Shown here: in pieces, positions 1 through 7,850 of the stretch
How positions within the stretch are numbered: the first letter of the stretch is position 1
Layout: the number at the start of each line of letters is the position of its first letter
NCBI GenBank assembly: GCA_029884335.1
Contig: JAOUIA010000020.1
Coordinates: 1-57,362, forward strand
Reading direction: 5' to 3'
Source: Betaproteobacteria bacterium
GTDB taxonomy: Bacteria > Pseudomonadota > Gammaproteobacteria > Burkholderiales > Casimicrobiaceae
Length of the DNA stretch: 57,362 bases
Translations under genes and position numbers: made by a program
The notes under the pieces: generated by a model
Seen by the model: the letters and a program-made list of their open reading frames with translations, nothing else
Databases searched by the model: none
Told to the model about the DNA's origin: nothing

Positions 1-1
1 G

Positions 2-268
2 CGCCGGCTCGGGACTGCGATGCCGCAGGCGCGCGTCGTCGCCGGCACCGGGGACGCGGAGACGCGCTTCCGGCTCGAAGGCGTTGCGACGGGCGCCGGC
101 GCTGACATGGAGGTCACGCTGCAGGTGATCGACAACCGCGACGGCCGCGAAGTCGAGAGCGCGCGCGTGAGCGTCCCGCGCGCGAAGCTCGGCGAGGCGG
201 GCGTGCTGCTCGCGCCGGTGGCGCACCGGTTGCTCAACGCGGCCATGATGCGCGCAGCCGCGGACTGA
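2..268 (+). CDS. C-terminal end of an unrecognised protein (cut by window edge)
   Basis: The reading frame is open from the first bases and ends with TGA at 266-268, so the true start lies outside the window. An internal ATG at 20 exists, but nothing marks it as the start. The visible 89 residues have an alternating polar/hydrophobic pattern suggesting beta strands (VTLQVIDNRDGREVESARVSV), then a short amphipathic helix and a stop. I do not recognise a family. It runs in the same direction as the CoA-transferase gene that follows 26 bp later. Confidence 0.45.
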   Translation, partial: RRLGTAMPQARVVAGTGDAETRFRLEGVATGAGADMEVTLQVIDNRDGREVESARVSVPRAKLGEAGVLLAPVAHRLLNAAMMRAAAD

Positions 269-294
269 GACGCTGAAATAGAATCCGCGCTGGG

Positions 295-1551
295 ATGCTC
301 CGCCACCTCTCCTGCTCCAACGTGCCCGGCCCGCTCTCCCACCTCGCCGTCCTCGACCTCTCGCGCGTGCTCGCGGGGCCGTGGTGCACGCAGCACCTCG
401 CCGACCTCGGCGCGACGGTGTGGAAGATCGAGCGTCCCGGCAGCGGCGACGACACGCGCGCGTGGGGGCCGCCGTACCTCAAGGACGCGCACGGACGCGA
501 CACCAGCGAGGCCGCCTATTACCTCGCCTGCAACCGCGGCAAGCACTCCGTCGCCGTCGACTTCACGAAGCCCGAGGGGCAGGCCATCGTCCGCGAGCTG
601 GCGCTGCAGGCCGACGTCCTGGTGGAGAACTACAAGGTCGGCGGGCTCGCCAGGTTCGGGCTCGACCACGCGTCGCTCGCCGTACCCAACCCGCGGCTCG
701 TCTACTGCTCGATCACCGGCTTCGGGCAGGACGGTCCCAGTGCGGAGCGGGCGGGCTACGACTTCATCATCCAGGGCATGACCGGGTTCATGAGCGTCAC
801 CGGCGAGCGCGACGACTTGCCCGGTGGCGGCCCGCAGAAGGCGGGGGTGGCGATCACCGACCTCGTGACCGGTCTCTTCGCCGCCACCGGGATCCTCGCG
901 GCGCTCGCGGAGCGCGAGCGCACCGGTCGCGGCCGCCACGTCGACGCGTGCCTGTTCGACTCGGCGGTGGCGATGATGACGGTGATGAACCTGAACTACC
1001 TCGTGACCGGACGCGCGCCGGGCCGGCTGGGCAATGCTCACCCGAACATCGTGCCCTATCAGGTGTTCGCGTGTGCCGACGGCCACCTGATCCTCGCGGT
1101 GGGCAACGACGGCCAGTTCGCGAAGTTCTGCGAGGCGGCGGGCGTCGCGGCGTGGGCCGCCGATCCGCGCTTCGCGCGCAACGCGGACCGCGTGCGCCAC
1201 CGCGGCACGCTCGTGCCGATGGTGGCGGAGGTCGTGAGGACGAAGCGGCAGCGCGAGTGGCTGGAGCTGCTCGAGCCGCTCGGCGTGCCCTGCGGGCCGA
1301 TCAACCCGATCGACCGGGTCTTCGACGAACCCCAGCTCGCCGCGCGGGGGTTGAAGCTCGATCTGCCGCATCCGCTCGCGGGCAGCGTGCCGCAGGTGGG
1401 CTTTCCGCTGCTGCTCGACGGGCAGCGCTCCGACGCAGCGATGCCGCCGCCGCTACTCGGGCAGCACACGGCGCAGGTGCTGAAGGAGCGGCTCGGCTAC
1501 GACGACGCGCGGATCGCGGACCTCGTCAGTCGAGGCGTGGTGGCGGCCTGA
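295..1551 (+). CDS. CaiB/BaiF family (class III) CoA-transferase
   Basis: This cytoplasmic enzyme moves CoA from an acyl-CoA donor to a carboxylic acid acceptor; the substrate cannot be told from sequence. Seen: the N-terminal family signature LDLSRVLAGPWCTQHLADLGA, the segment ACNRGKHSVAVDF, VENYKVGGLARFGL, and GVAITDLVTG, whose Asp (about residue 189) matches the catalytic Asp that forms the aspartyl-CoA anhydride in formyl-CoA transferase. The length of 418 aa is normal. The ATG at 295 is used, but the GTG at 322 (giving VPGPLSHLAVLDLSRV) would also start right before the conserved domain, and neither has a strong ribosome site. The gene ends at a tail-to-tail junction that holds a long palindromic repeat. 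Confidence 0.9.
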   Translation: MLRHLSCSNVPGPLSHLAVLDLSRVLAGPWCTQHLADLGATVWKIERPGSGDDTRAWGPPYLKDAHGRDTSEAAYYLACNRGKHSVAVDFTKPEGQAIVRELALQADVLVENYKVGGLARFGLDHASLAVPNPRLVYCSITGFGQDGPSAERAGYDFIIQGMTGFMSVTGERDDLPGGGPQKAGVAITDLVTGLFAATGILAALAERERTGRGRHVDACLFDSAVAMMTVMNLNYLVTGRAPGRLGNAHPNIVPYQVFACADGHLILAVGNDGQFAKFCEAAGVAAWAADPRFARNADRVRHRGTLVPMVAEVVRTKRQREWLELLEPLGVPCGPINPIDRVFDEPQLAARGLKLDLPHPLAGSVPQVGFPLLLDGQRSDAAMPPPLLGQHTAQVLKERLGYDDARIADLVSRGVVAA

Positions 1552-1564
1552 GTGGAAAAAGATC

Positions 1565-1661
1565 GGGGACAGACCCCTGTTTCCCCAACTTTCGGGGATC
1601 GGAAGACCGGGGACGGACCCGCATTTCCCCTACGTTCAGCGAAATGGGGGCCTGTCCCCGG
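1565..1661. repeat. Palindromic GGGGACAGACCCC-type repeat at a convergent junction
   Basis: The junction between two tail-to-tail genes holds GGGGACAGACCCC at 1565-1577, then a long inverted repeat: left arm 1607-1626, right arm 1642-1661. Each arm is 20 nt with three mismatches, and the loop is 15 nt. The arms carry GGGGACGGACCC and its complement. Related sequences recur at 19439 and 29675. The layout is that of a REP-like dispersed element, and the RNA hairpin could end transcription from both sides. There is no T-run, so intrinsic termination is only a possibility. Confidence 0.6.
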
Positions 1662-1663
1662 TT

Positions 1664-2050
1664 TCAGTCGACCTCGACCTGCCCCGTCGCGCGCTGGCGC
1701 ACCTTCGACCACGACAGGCCGATGCCCAGCGCGATGCCGACCGCGACCAGCACGATCCAGACGAACGTCTGCGTCGCCCCGGCCTGCACCACGCCGAACT
1801 GCACCAGCATCCAGACGATCGTCGCCACCAGCGCGCCGACCAGCACCAGCCCCAGCGCCCCAAGCGAGACCCACGCGGTGCGCAGGCAGAACACCCAGCC
1901 GGCGAGCAGCAGCACCCCGCAGAACGCCTTGACCGCGTCGAACGCCGAGCGGTCGCGCAGCGCCCACTCGACGTACGACCACTTCGACGGGTTCCACGTC
2001 AGCAGCACCAGCGCGACCGCGAACGCGATCCGCGTGAGAATTGTCGCCAT
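1664..2050 (-). CDS. Small integral membrane protein, DUF6524-like
   Basis: A 128-residue protein with about four hydrophobic segments (roughly 8-20, 42-60, 62-86 and 92-113) and a charged C-terminal tail. The N-terminal stretch NPSKWSYVEW and the size resemble proteins annotated as DUF6524; the match is from memory. Its start lies 15 bp after the stop of the ABC binding-protein gene, so the two are probably co-transcribed. No catalytic motif is visible and the role is unknown. Its stop codon sits at the edge of the palindromic repeat in the 1552-1663 junction. Confidence 0.75.
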   Translation of the reverse strand: MATILTRIAFAVALVLLTWNPSKWSYVEWALRDRSAFDAVKAFCGVLLLAGWVFCLRTAWVSLGALGLVLVGALVATIVWMLVQFGVVQAGATQTFVWIVLVAVGIALGIGLSWSKVRQRATGQVEVD

Positions 2051-2065
2051 CTGTCGCCTTTCCGG

Positions 2066-3655
2066 CTACTTGATCTTGATCCAGACCGGCCAGACCTGGT
2101 TGTCGGCACGGTGCGGCACCTCGACGTTCGCCCGCGACGCCCAGGGAATCACCTGCCGGTGCAGCGGGATGTGGTGGATCTCGGCGTTGTGGATCTCGAG
2201 CGCGCGGCGGATCAGCGCGAGGCGCTTCTCGGCGTTCATCTCGACCTTCACCTCGGCGACGATGGCGTCGAACTTCGGGTTCGTGTAGCGGCCGTAGTTG
2301 AAGTCGCCGTCGCCCTTGCCGTTGTTGGTGGAGAGCACCGGCTGCAGCGTGAAGATCGCGTCGGTGGAGGCGCCACCCCAGCCCAGCATGTAGACGCTGG
2401 TGTCGAGCTTCTCGAGCTTCGGGAAGTACTGCGCCCGCGGCAGCGTGACGAGCTTCGTGTTGACGCCCACCTTCGACCACATCGCGGCGATGGCCTGGCA
2501 GATCTTCTCGTCGTTGACGTAGCGGTTGTTCGGGCAGTCCAGCGTCACCTCGAAGCCGTTCGGGTAGCCGGCCTCGGCGAGCAGCTTCTTCGCCGCGTTG
2601 GGGTCGAAGGGCAGCCGCTTCTCGATCTGCGCGTTCGCCTGCGCGGGCGAAGGCGTGATGCCGCCGCTGGGCTTCGACATGCCCCGCATCGTCGACTTGT
2701 GGATCGCGTCGATGTCGATCGCCTGGTAGAGCGCCTGGCGGACGCGCTTGTCCTTGAACGGATTCTTGCCCTTGACGGACGAGTAGAGCAGCTCGTCGCG
2801 CTGCTGGTCCATGCCGAGGAACACCATGCGCTGCTCGAAGCCGTCGATCACCTTGACGCCCGGCGTCTGCCCGAGCTTGGGCACGTCCTGCGGCGCCGGG
2901 TCGTTGATCAGGTCGACGTCGCCGGACACCAGCGCCGCGAGCCGCGTGGCGTCGTTGGCGATCGGCGTGTAGACGATCTCGGTGACGTTGCCGTCGAAGC
3001 GCTTGTCCTTCCAGCCCCACCAGTCGTTGTTGCGCACGAGCACCGTGCGCACGTCGGGCTGGCGCGTCTTCAGCATGAACGGGCCGGTGCCGTTGGCGTT
3101 GCGCGAGGTGAACAGCTCCTCCTTGTTCTTGTAGTCGAGCGGGTTCACCGCCTTGTTCTTCTCCGCCCACGACTTGCTCATGATCATGAGCGTGACCAGG
3201 TGCTCGAGCTCGATCGGGTTCGGGCCGTCGGTGACGAACTCGACGGTGAGGTCGTCGATCTTGCGCGGCTTGCCGGCGGCGCGCGAGTAGGCCTTGATCT
3301 GCGAGTTGTCGTGCGCCGCGCGGTTGATCGAGAACACGACGTCGTCGGCGGTGAACGGCGTGCCGTCGTGGAACTTGACGCCCGAGCGCAGCTTGAAGCG
3401 CCAGGTGGTCGGGTTGACCTGCTCCCACGAGGTCGCGAGCCCCGGCATGAGCTTGAGGTCCTTGTCGCGCATCACCAGCGTCTCGTAGATGAGCTGGTTG
3501 ATGTTGTTGGTCAGGTTCTCGTTCTGCGAGTAGGGGTCCATCGTCTGCGGGTCGCCGCGGCCGGCCCAGCGCAGCGTCTTGGCCTCGGCGAGGCCGGCGG
3601 CGAGCAGCGTGGCGGCGCAGGCGACGACGAGCGCGCGGGGGAGGAGGTTTCGCAT
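2066..3655 (-). CDS. Peptide/nickel-type ABC transporter substrate-binding protein (SBP family 5)
   Basis: Periplasmic solute-binding protein of the DppA/OppA type, 529 aa. An N-terminal signal peptide ends in AAGLAEA. The family 5 features follow: TLRWAGRGDPQTMDPY, then GLATSWEQVNPTTWRFKLRSG and KFHDGTPFTADDVVFS at about 90-110, and the C-terminal ATSTDA-type ligand-lobe region. No ABC permease or ATPase of the peptide family lies next to it, so it is an orphan binding protein here; its partners must be elsewhere. A small membrane protein gene follows at 15 bp. It is divergent from hrpA, and a possible minus-strand -10 (TATGCT, complement of 3704-3709) would give a leader of about 40 nt. Confidence 0.92.
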   Translation of the reverse strand: MRNLLPRALVVACAATLLAAGLAEAKTLRWAGRGDPQTMDPYSQNENLTNNINQLIYETLVMRDKDLKLMPGLATSWEQVNPTTWRFKLRSGVKFHDGTPFTADDVVFSINRAAHDNSQIKAYSRAAGKPRKIDDLTVEFVTDGPNPIELEHLVTLMIMSKSWAEKNKAVNPLDYKNKEELFTSRNANGTGPFMLKTRQPDVRTVLVRNNDWWGWKDKRFDGNVTEIVYTPIANDATRLAALVSGDVDLINDPAPQDVPKLGQTPGVKVIDGFEQRMVFLGMDQQRDELLYSSVKGKNPFKDKRVRQALYQAIDIDAIHKSTMRGMSKPSGGITPSPAQANAQIEKRLPFDPNAAKKLLAEAGYPNGFEVTLDCPNNRYVNDEKICQAIAAMWSKVGVNTKLVTLPRAQYFPKLEKLDTSVYMLGWGGASTDAIFTLQPVLSTNNGKGDGDFNYGRYTNPKFDAIVAEVKVEMNAEKRLALIRRALEIHNAEIHHIPLHRQVIPWASRANVEVPHRADNQVWPVWIKIK

Positions 3656-3769
3656 CGCAGTGCTCCTGGCGTGGCGCGGGGAAGCCCCCGCAATGGCGCG
3701 AGAGCATACTCCATCGGCCGCGTAGAATCACCGGCCGTGAACGGGCGCCCACGGCGCGACTCGCCGGCC

Positions 3770-6700
3770 ATGCCTTCCCCCGCCGACACCCTGCGCGCGC
3801 GCCTCTCCCGCACGCTGTACGCCGACGAGCGACGGATCGCGGGCCGGATCGCGCGCCTGCGCGAGGCGAAGGCGGGCGACGCGGCGTGGGGAAAGCTCGC
3901 CGCCGAGGTCGACGCCGCGGTCGCCCGCTTCGAGGCGCGTGCGGCGCGCCGGCCGGCGCTGAACTATCCGCCGGAACTGCCGGTGGCGCAGCGCGCCGAC
4001 GAGATCGCCGCCGCCATCGGCGCGCACCCCGTGGTGATCGTCTGCGGCGAGACGGGCTCGGGCAAGACGACGCAGCTGCCCAAGATCTGCCTGCAGGCGG
4101 GCAGGGGAGCGCGCGGGCTGATCGGGCACACGCAGCCGCGGCGGATCGCCGCCCGCGCGGTCGCCGCGCGCATCGCGCAGGAGCTCGGCTCGCCGCTCGG
4201 CGATGCGGTCGGCTTCAAGGTCCGCTTCACCGACCAGACGCGGCCCGACGCGTTCGTCAAGCTGATGACCGACGGCATCCTGCTCGCGGAAACGCAAGGC
4301 GACCGCCTGCTCGCCGCCTACGACACGATCGTCGTCGACGAGGCGCACGAGCGCAGCCTCAACGTGGATTTCCTGCTCGGTTACCTCAAGCACCTGCTGC
4401 GGCGGCGGCCGGACCTGAGGGTGGTGATCACCTCGGCGACGCTCGACGCGGGGCGCTTCGCGGCGCACTTCGGCGAGCCGGGCCGGCCCGCGCCCGTCAT
4501 CGAGGTGTCCGGACGCACGTATCCGGTCGAGGTCCGCTACCGCGCGCTCGGCGCCGCCGCCGACGTGGCCGGCGAGGACGCCGACGACGAGGAAGCGATG
4601 GAGGACGCGATCGCCGCCGCGGCCGAGGACCTGTGGCGCGAGGGGCCCGGCGACATCCTCGCCTTCCTGCCCGGCGAGCGCGAAATCCGCGAGACCGGCG
4701 ACCTGCTCCGGCGCGGCCTCGCGCGCCGGCCGTATGCCGGCGACGTCGAGATCCTGCCGCTCTACGCGCGGCTCTCGGTCGCCGAGCAGCAGCGCGTGTT
4801 CGCGCCCTCGCGCGGGCGCCGCATCGTGCTCGCCACCAACGTCGCCGAGACCTCGCTCACCGTGCCGGGCATCCGCTACGTGATCGACACCGGGCTCGCG
4901 CGCGTCAAGCGCTACAACGTGCGCAACAAGACCACGGTGCTGGCCATCGAGAAGGTCGCGCAGTCGGCGGCGAACCAGCGCGCGGGACGCTGCGGCCGCG
5001 TGCAGGACGGCGTCTGCGTGCGCCTCTACGCGGAAGCGGACTACGCTGCGCGGCCGGCCTACGCCGACCCGGAGATCCTGCGCAGCTCGCTCGCCGCGGT
5101 GATCCTGCGCATGACGGCGCTGGAGCTGGGCGCGGTCGACGCGTTCCCGTTCCTCGACCCGCCGTCGCCGCGGGCCATCGCCGACGGCTTCCAGCTGCTC
5201 TCCGAGCTGGGCGCGGTCGACGACGCGCGCAAGCTCACGCCCGCGGGCCGCGAGCTCGCGCGCCTGCCGCTCGACCCGCGCATCGGGCGCATCGTCCTGG
5301 CGGCGCGCGACGCCGGGTGCCTTCCCGAGGCGCTGGTCATCGCGGCCGCGCTGGCGGTGCCCGACCCGCGCGAGCGGCCGCTCGACAAGCAGCAGGCCGC
5401 CGACCAGGCGCACCTGCGGTTCCGCGACGAGCGCTCCGACTTCCTGTCGCTCGTCGCGCTGTGGGAGTTCTTCGACGAGCTCCTCGCGCGGAGGCTGTCG
5501 CACCGGCAGCTCGTCGACGCCTGCCGGACGCAGTTCGTCAACCAGCTGCGCATGCGCGAGTGGCGCGACGTGCACCGCCAGCTCGCCGACCAGCTGGCTG
5601 AAGCGGGGTGGAAGTGGGCCCCGGAGCTGCCGAGGAAGTACGACGACGCGCGCTACGCGACGCTGCACAAGGCGCTGCTCGCCGGTCTTGTGACCAACGT
5701 CGGCGCCCGCGCAAGCGACGGCGACGGCTACGACGGGACGCGCGGCCTGCGCTTTCACCTCCACCCCGGCTCGGGATTGGCGAAGAAGGCGCCGCGCTGG
5801 GTGCTGGCCGCCGAGCTGGTGGAGACGACGCGGCTCTTCGCACGCGTGGCGGCGCGCGTGGAGCCGGAGTGGATCGAGGAGGTGGCGGGGGAGCGCGCGA
5901 CGCGCGAGTACTTCGAGCCACATTGGGATGCGCAGCGCGGCGAGGTGGTGGCGAGCGAGCGCGTGCAGCTCTACGGACTCACGCTGGTGCCGCGCCGGCA
6001 GCGCTCGTTCGGATCGATCGATCCCGTGCTGGCGCGCGAGGTGTTCATCCGCGAGGCGCTGGTGCCCGGGGCACTGGCGACGAAGGGCGCGTTCCTCGCG
6101 CACAACGCGAAGCTGGTGGGCGAGATCGCGAAGCTCGAGCACAAGGCGCGCCGGCAGGACGTGCTGGTCGACCCCGAGGCGATGGCCGCGTTCTACGCGG
6201 AGCGGCTGCCCGCCGGCGTGCACTCGCTGGCCGCGTTCGAGCGCTGGCGCGAGGCGGCGGAGAAGGCGGATCCGCGCGTCCTCCACTTCACGCGCGAGGC
6301 GCTGATGCGCCACGCGGCCGCAGCCGTCACCGAGGAGCTCTTCCCCGACGCGCTCGAGATGGCAGGCACGCGCCTGCCGCTCAAGTACCGCTTCGCGCCG
6401 GGGCACCCGCTCGACGGGCTCACGCTGACCGTCCCGCTGGCGCTGCTCAACCAGCTCGACGAGGCGCGGCTCGCCTGGCTCGTGCCGGGCATGATCCGCG
6501 AAAAGGTCGCGTGGTACTTGAAGGCGCTGCCCAAGGCGCTGCGCAACCGCCTCGTGCCGGTCCCCGAGCGCGTCACGGCCTTCCTCGAGGCGACGCCGGC
6601 CGGCCGCGAGCCGCTGCCGCAGGCGATCCGCGGCTGGCTGAAGGCCGCGCTGGGCGAGGCGCCGCCGGCCGACGCGTGGGACGGCCTCGAGCTGCCGGCG

Positions 6701-7696
6701 CACCTCGCCGTCCTCGTCCGGGTGATCGACGCCGCGGACAAGGAGCTCGGCTCCGGCCGGGACCTCGCCGCGCTGCGCGCGCAGCTCGGGGAAGCGGCAC
6801 AGATGACGTTCGCAGCGGGCGGCGCCGCGTTCGAGCGCAAGGGACTGCGCGCGTGGGACCTGGGCGACCTGCCCGAACGGCTGACGATCGCGCGTGGCGG
6901 CCGGCGCGTCACCGGATACCCGGCGCTGGTCGACGAAGGCGACAGCGTCGCGCTCGCGCTCCTCGACACCGTGGAAGCCGCCGAGGCGTCGACACGGGCC
7001 GGCGTGGTGCGCCTTGTCGGGTTCGCGCTCAAGGACGCGATGGCCCGTTACGAGAAGGGACCGCCCGGCTTCGCGCAGATGGCCGTTGCGCTGCGGGCGG
7101 TCGTGCCGCCGGACCGCCTGCTCGCCGACGTGCTCGGCGCCGTGCGTGACCGGGCGTTCGTCGGCGAAGACCCGCTGCCGCGATCGGCCAAGGCGTTCGC
7201 CGAGCAGGTGAAGCGGGGAAGGACGCGCCTTCCGGCAGTGGCCGAGGGGGCGTTTCGCCTGCTCGCGGAGATCGCGGCCGAGCACCTGGCCCTGAGCCAG
7301 CGGCTCGCCGCGCTGCCGGCCGCGCACGCGCGGCTTGCCGCCGACCTGAAGGCGCAGCGCGACGCCCTGGTGCACCCGGGCTTCTTCGGCGAGACCCCGT
7401 GGGCCTCGCTGCAGCATCTGCCGCGGTACCTCAAGGCGCTGGGCCGCAGGCTGGCGAAGTACCTGGAGCACCCCCACAGCGACGAACGACACGCGAGGCA
7501 GATCGCCGACCTGTGGCGACGCTACCAGGAGCGACTGGAGCGCAACCGGGCCGCGGGAAGGGTCGAGCCGGGTCTTGTACAGTACCGATGGCTGCTCGAG
7601 GAGCTCAAGGTGTCGCTCTTCGCGCAGGAACTGCGGACGCCGTTCCCGATTTCCTACAAGCGGCTCGACAAGGCGTGGGCCGAGTTGGGGCGATGA
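3770..7696 (+). CDS. hrpA: ATP-dependent RNA helicase HrpA (DEAH box)
   Basis: Large DEAH-box helicase, 1308 aa from the ATG at 3770, close to the E. coli HrpA length of about 1300. Seen: Walker A GETGSGKTTQ at about 92-101, the DEAH box (VDEAHERSLN) at about 188, SATLD, the helicase C domain with NVAETSLTVPG and QRAGRCGR, then HA2/ratchet and OB-fold regions and the long DUF3418-type C-terminal domain typical of HrpA. HrpA is linked to rescue of stalled ribosomes in E. coli. The frame stays open far upstream over the opposite-strand gene, but the conserved protein starts here. A GTG at 3737 is a less likely alternative. A possible -10 TAGAAT lies at 3723-3728. Confidence 0.96.
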   Translation: MPSPADTLRARLSRTLYADERRIAGRIARLREAKAGDAAWGKLAAEVDAAVARFEARAARRPALNYPPELPVAQRADEIAAAIGAHPVVIVCGETGSGKTTQLPKICLQAGRGARGLIGHTQPRRIAARAVAARIAQELGSPLGDAVGFKVRFTDQTRPDAFVKLMTDGILLAETQGDRLLAAYDTIVVDEAHERSLNVDFLLGYLKHLLRRRPDLRVVITSATLDAGRFAAHFGEPGRPAPVIEVSGRTYPVEVRYRALGAAADVAGEDADDEEAMEDAIAAAAEDLWREGPGDILAFLPGEREIRETGDLLRRGLARRPYAGDVEILPLYARLSVAEQQRVFAPSRGRRIVLATNVAETSLTVPGIRYVIDTGLARVKRYNVRNKTTVLAIEKVAQSAANQRAGRCGRVQDGVCVRLYAEADYAARPAYADPEILRSSLAAVILRMTALELGAVDAFPFLDPPSPRAIADGFQLLSELGAVDDARKLTPAGRELARLPLDPRIGRIVLAARDAGCLPEALVIAAALAVPDPRERPLDKQQAADQAHLRFRDERSDFLSLVALWEFFDELLARRLSHRQLVDACRTQFVNQLRMREWRDVHRQLADQLAEAGWKWAPELPRKYDDARYATLHKALLAGLVTNVGARASDGDGYDGTRGLRFHLHPGSGLAKKAPRWVLAAELVETTRLFARVAARVEPEWIEEVAGERATREYFEPHWDAQRGEVVASERVQLYGLTLVPRRQRSFGSIDPVLAREVFIREALVPGALATKGAFLAHNAKLVGEIAKLEHKARRQDVLVDPEAMAAFYAERLPAGVHSLAAFERWREAAEKADPRVLHFTREALMRHAAAAVTEELFPDALEMAGTRLPLKYRFAPGHPLDGLTLTVPLALLNQLDEARLAWLVPGMIREKVAWYLKALPKALRNRLVPVPERVTAFLEATPAGREPLPQAIRGWLKAALGEAPPADAWDGLELPAHLAVLVRVIDAADKELGSGRDLAALRAQLGEAAQMTFAAGGAAFERKGLRAWDLGDLPERLTIARGGRRVTGYPALVDEGDSVALALLDTVEAAEASTRAGVVRLVGFALKDAMARYEKGPPGFAQMAVALRAVVPPDRLLADVLGAVRDRAFVGEDPLPRSAKAFAEQVKRGRTRLPAVAEGAFRLLAEIAAEHLALSQRLAALPAAHARLAADLKAQRDALVHPGFFGETPWASLQHLPRYLKALGRRLAKYLEHPHSDERHARQIADLWRRYQERLERNRAAGRVEPGLVQYRWLLEELKVSLFAQELRTPFPISYKRLDKAWAELGR

Positions 7697-7850
7697 GACA
7701 AGCAGACTGGCGGCGCGGGGCCGGACATGGCGGCCCGGACGGCTGCGTGCTACAGTAACTTCGCGGGATAGCGTGCCAACTTCTTGAAGGATCGACCCAT
7801 CCGGTAGGGCACCCGGGCGCGCGAGCGGCCGGCAGGGAAATGGCGGGCAC

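Noticed and set aside
2111-3769. Extension of the hrpA frame upstream over the ABC binding-protein gene
   Set aside because: The extra residues are low-complexity antisense sequence. Family similarity begins at the ATG at 3770, which has the expected protein length.
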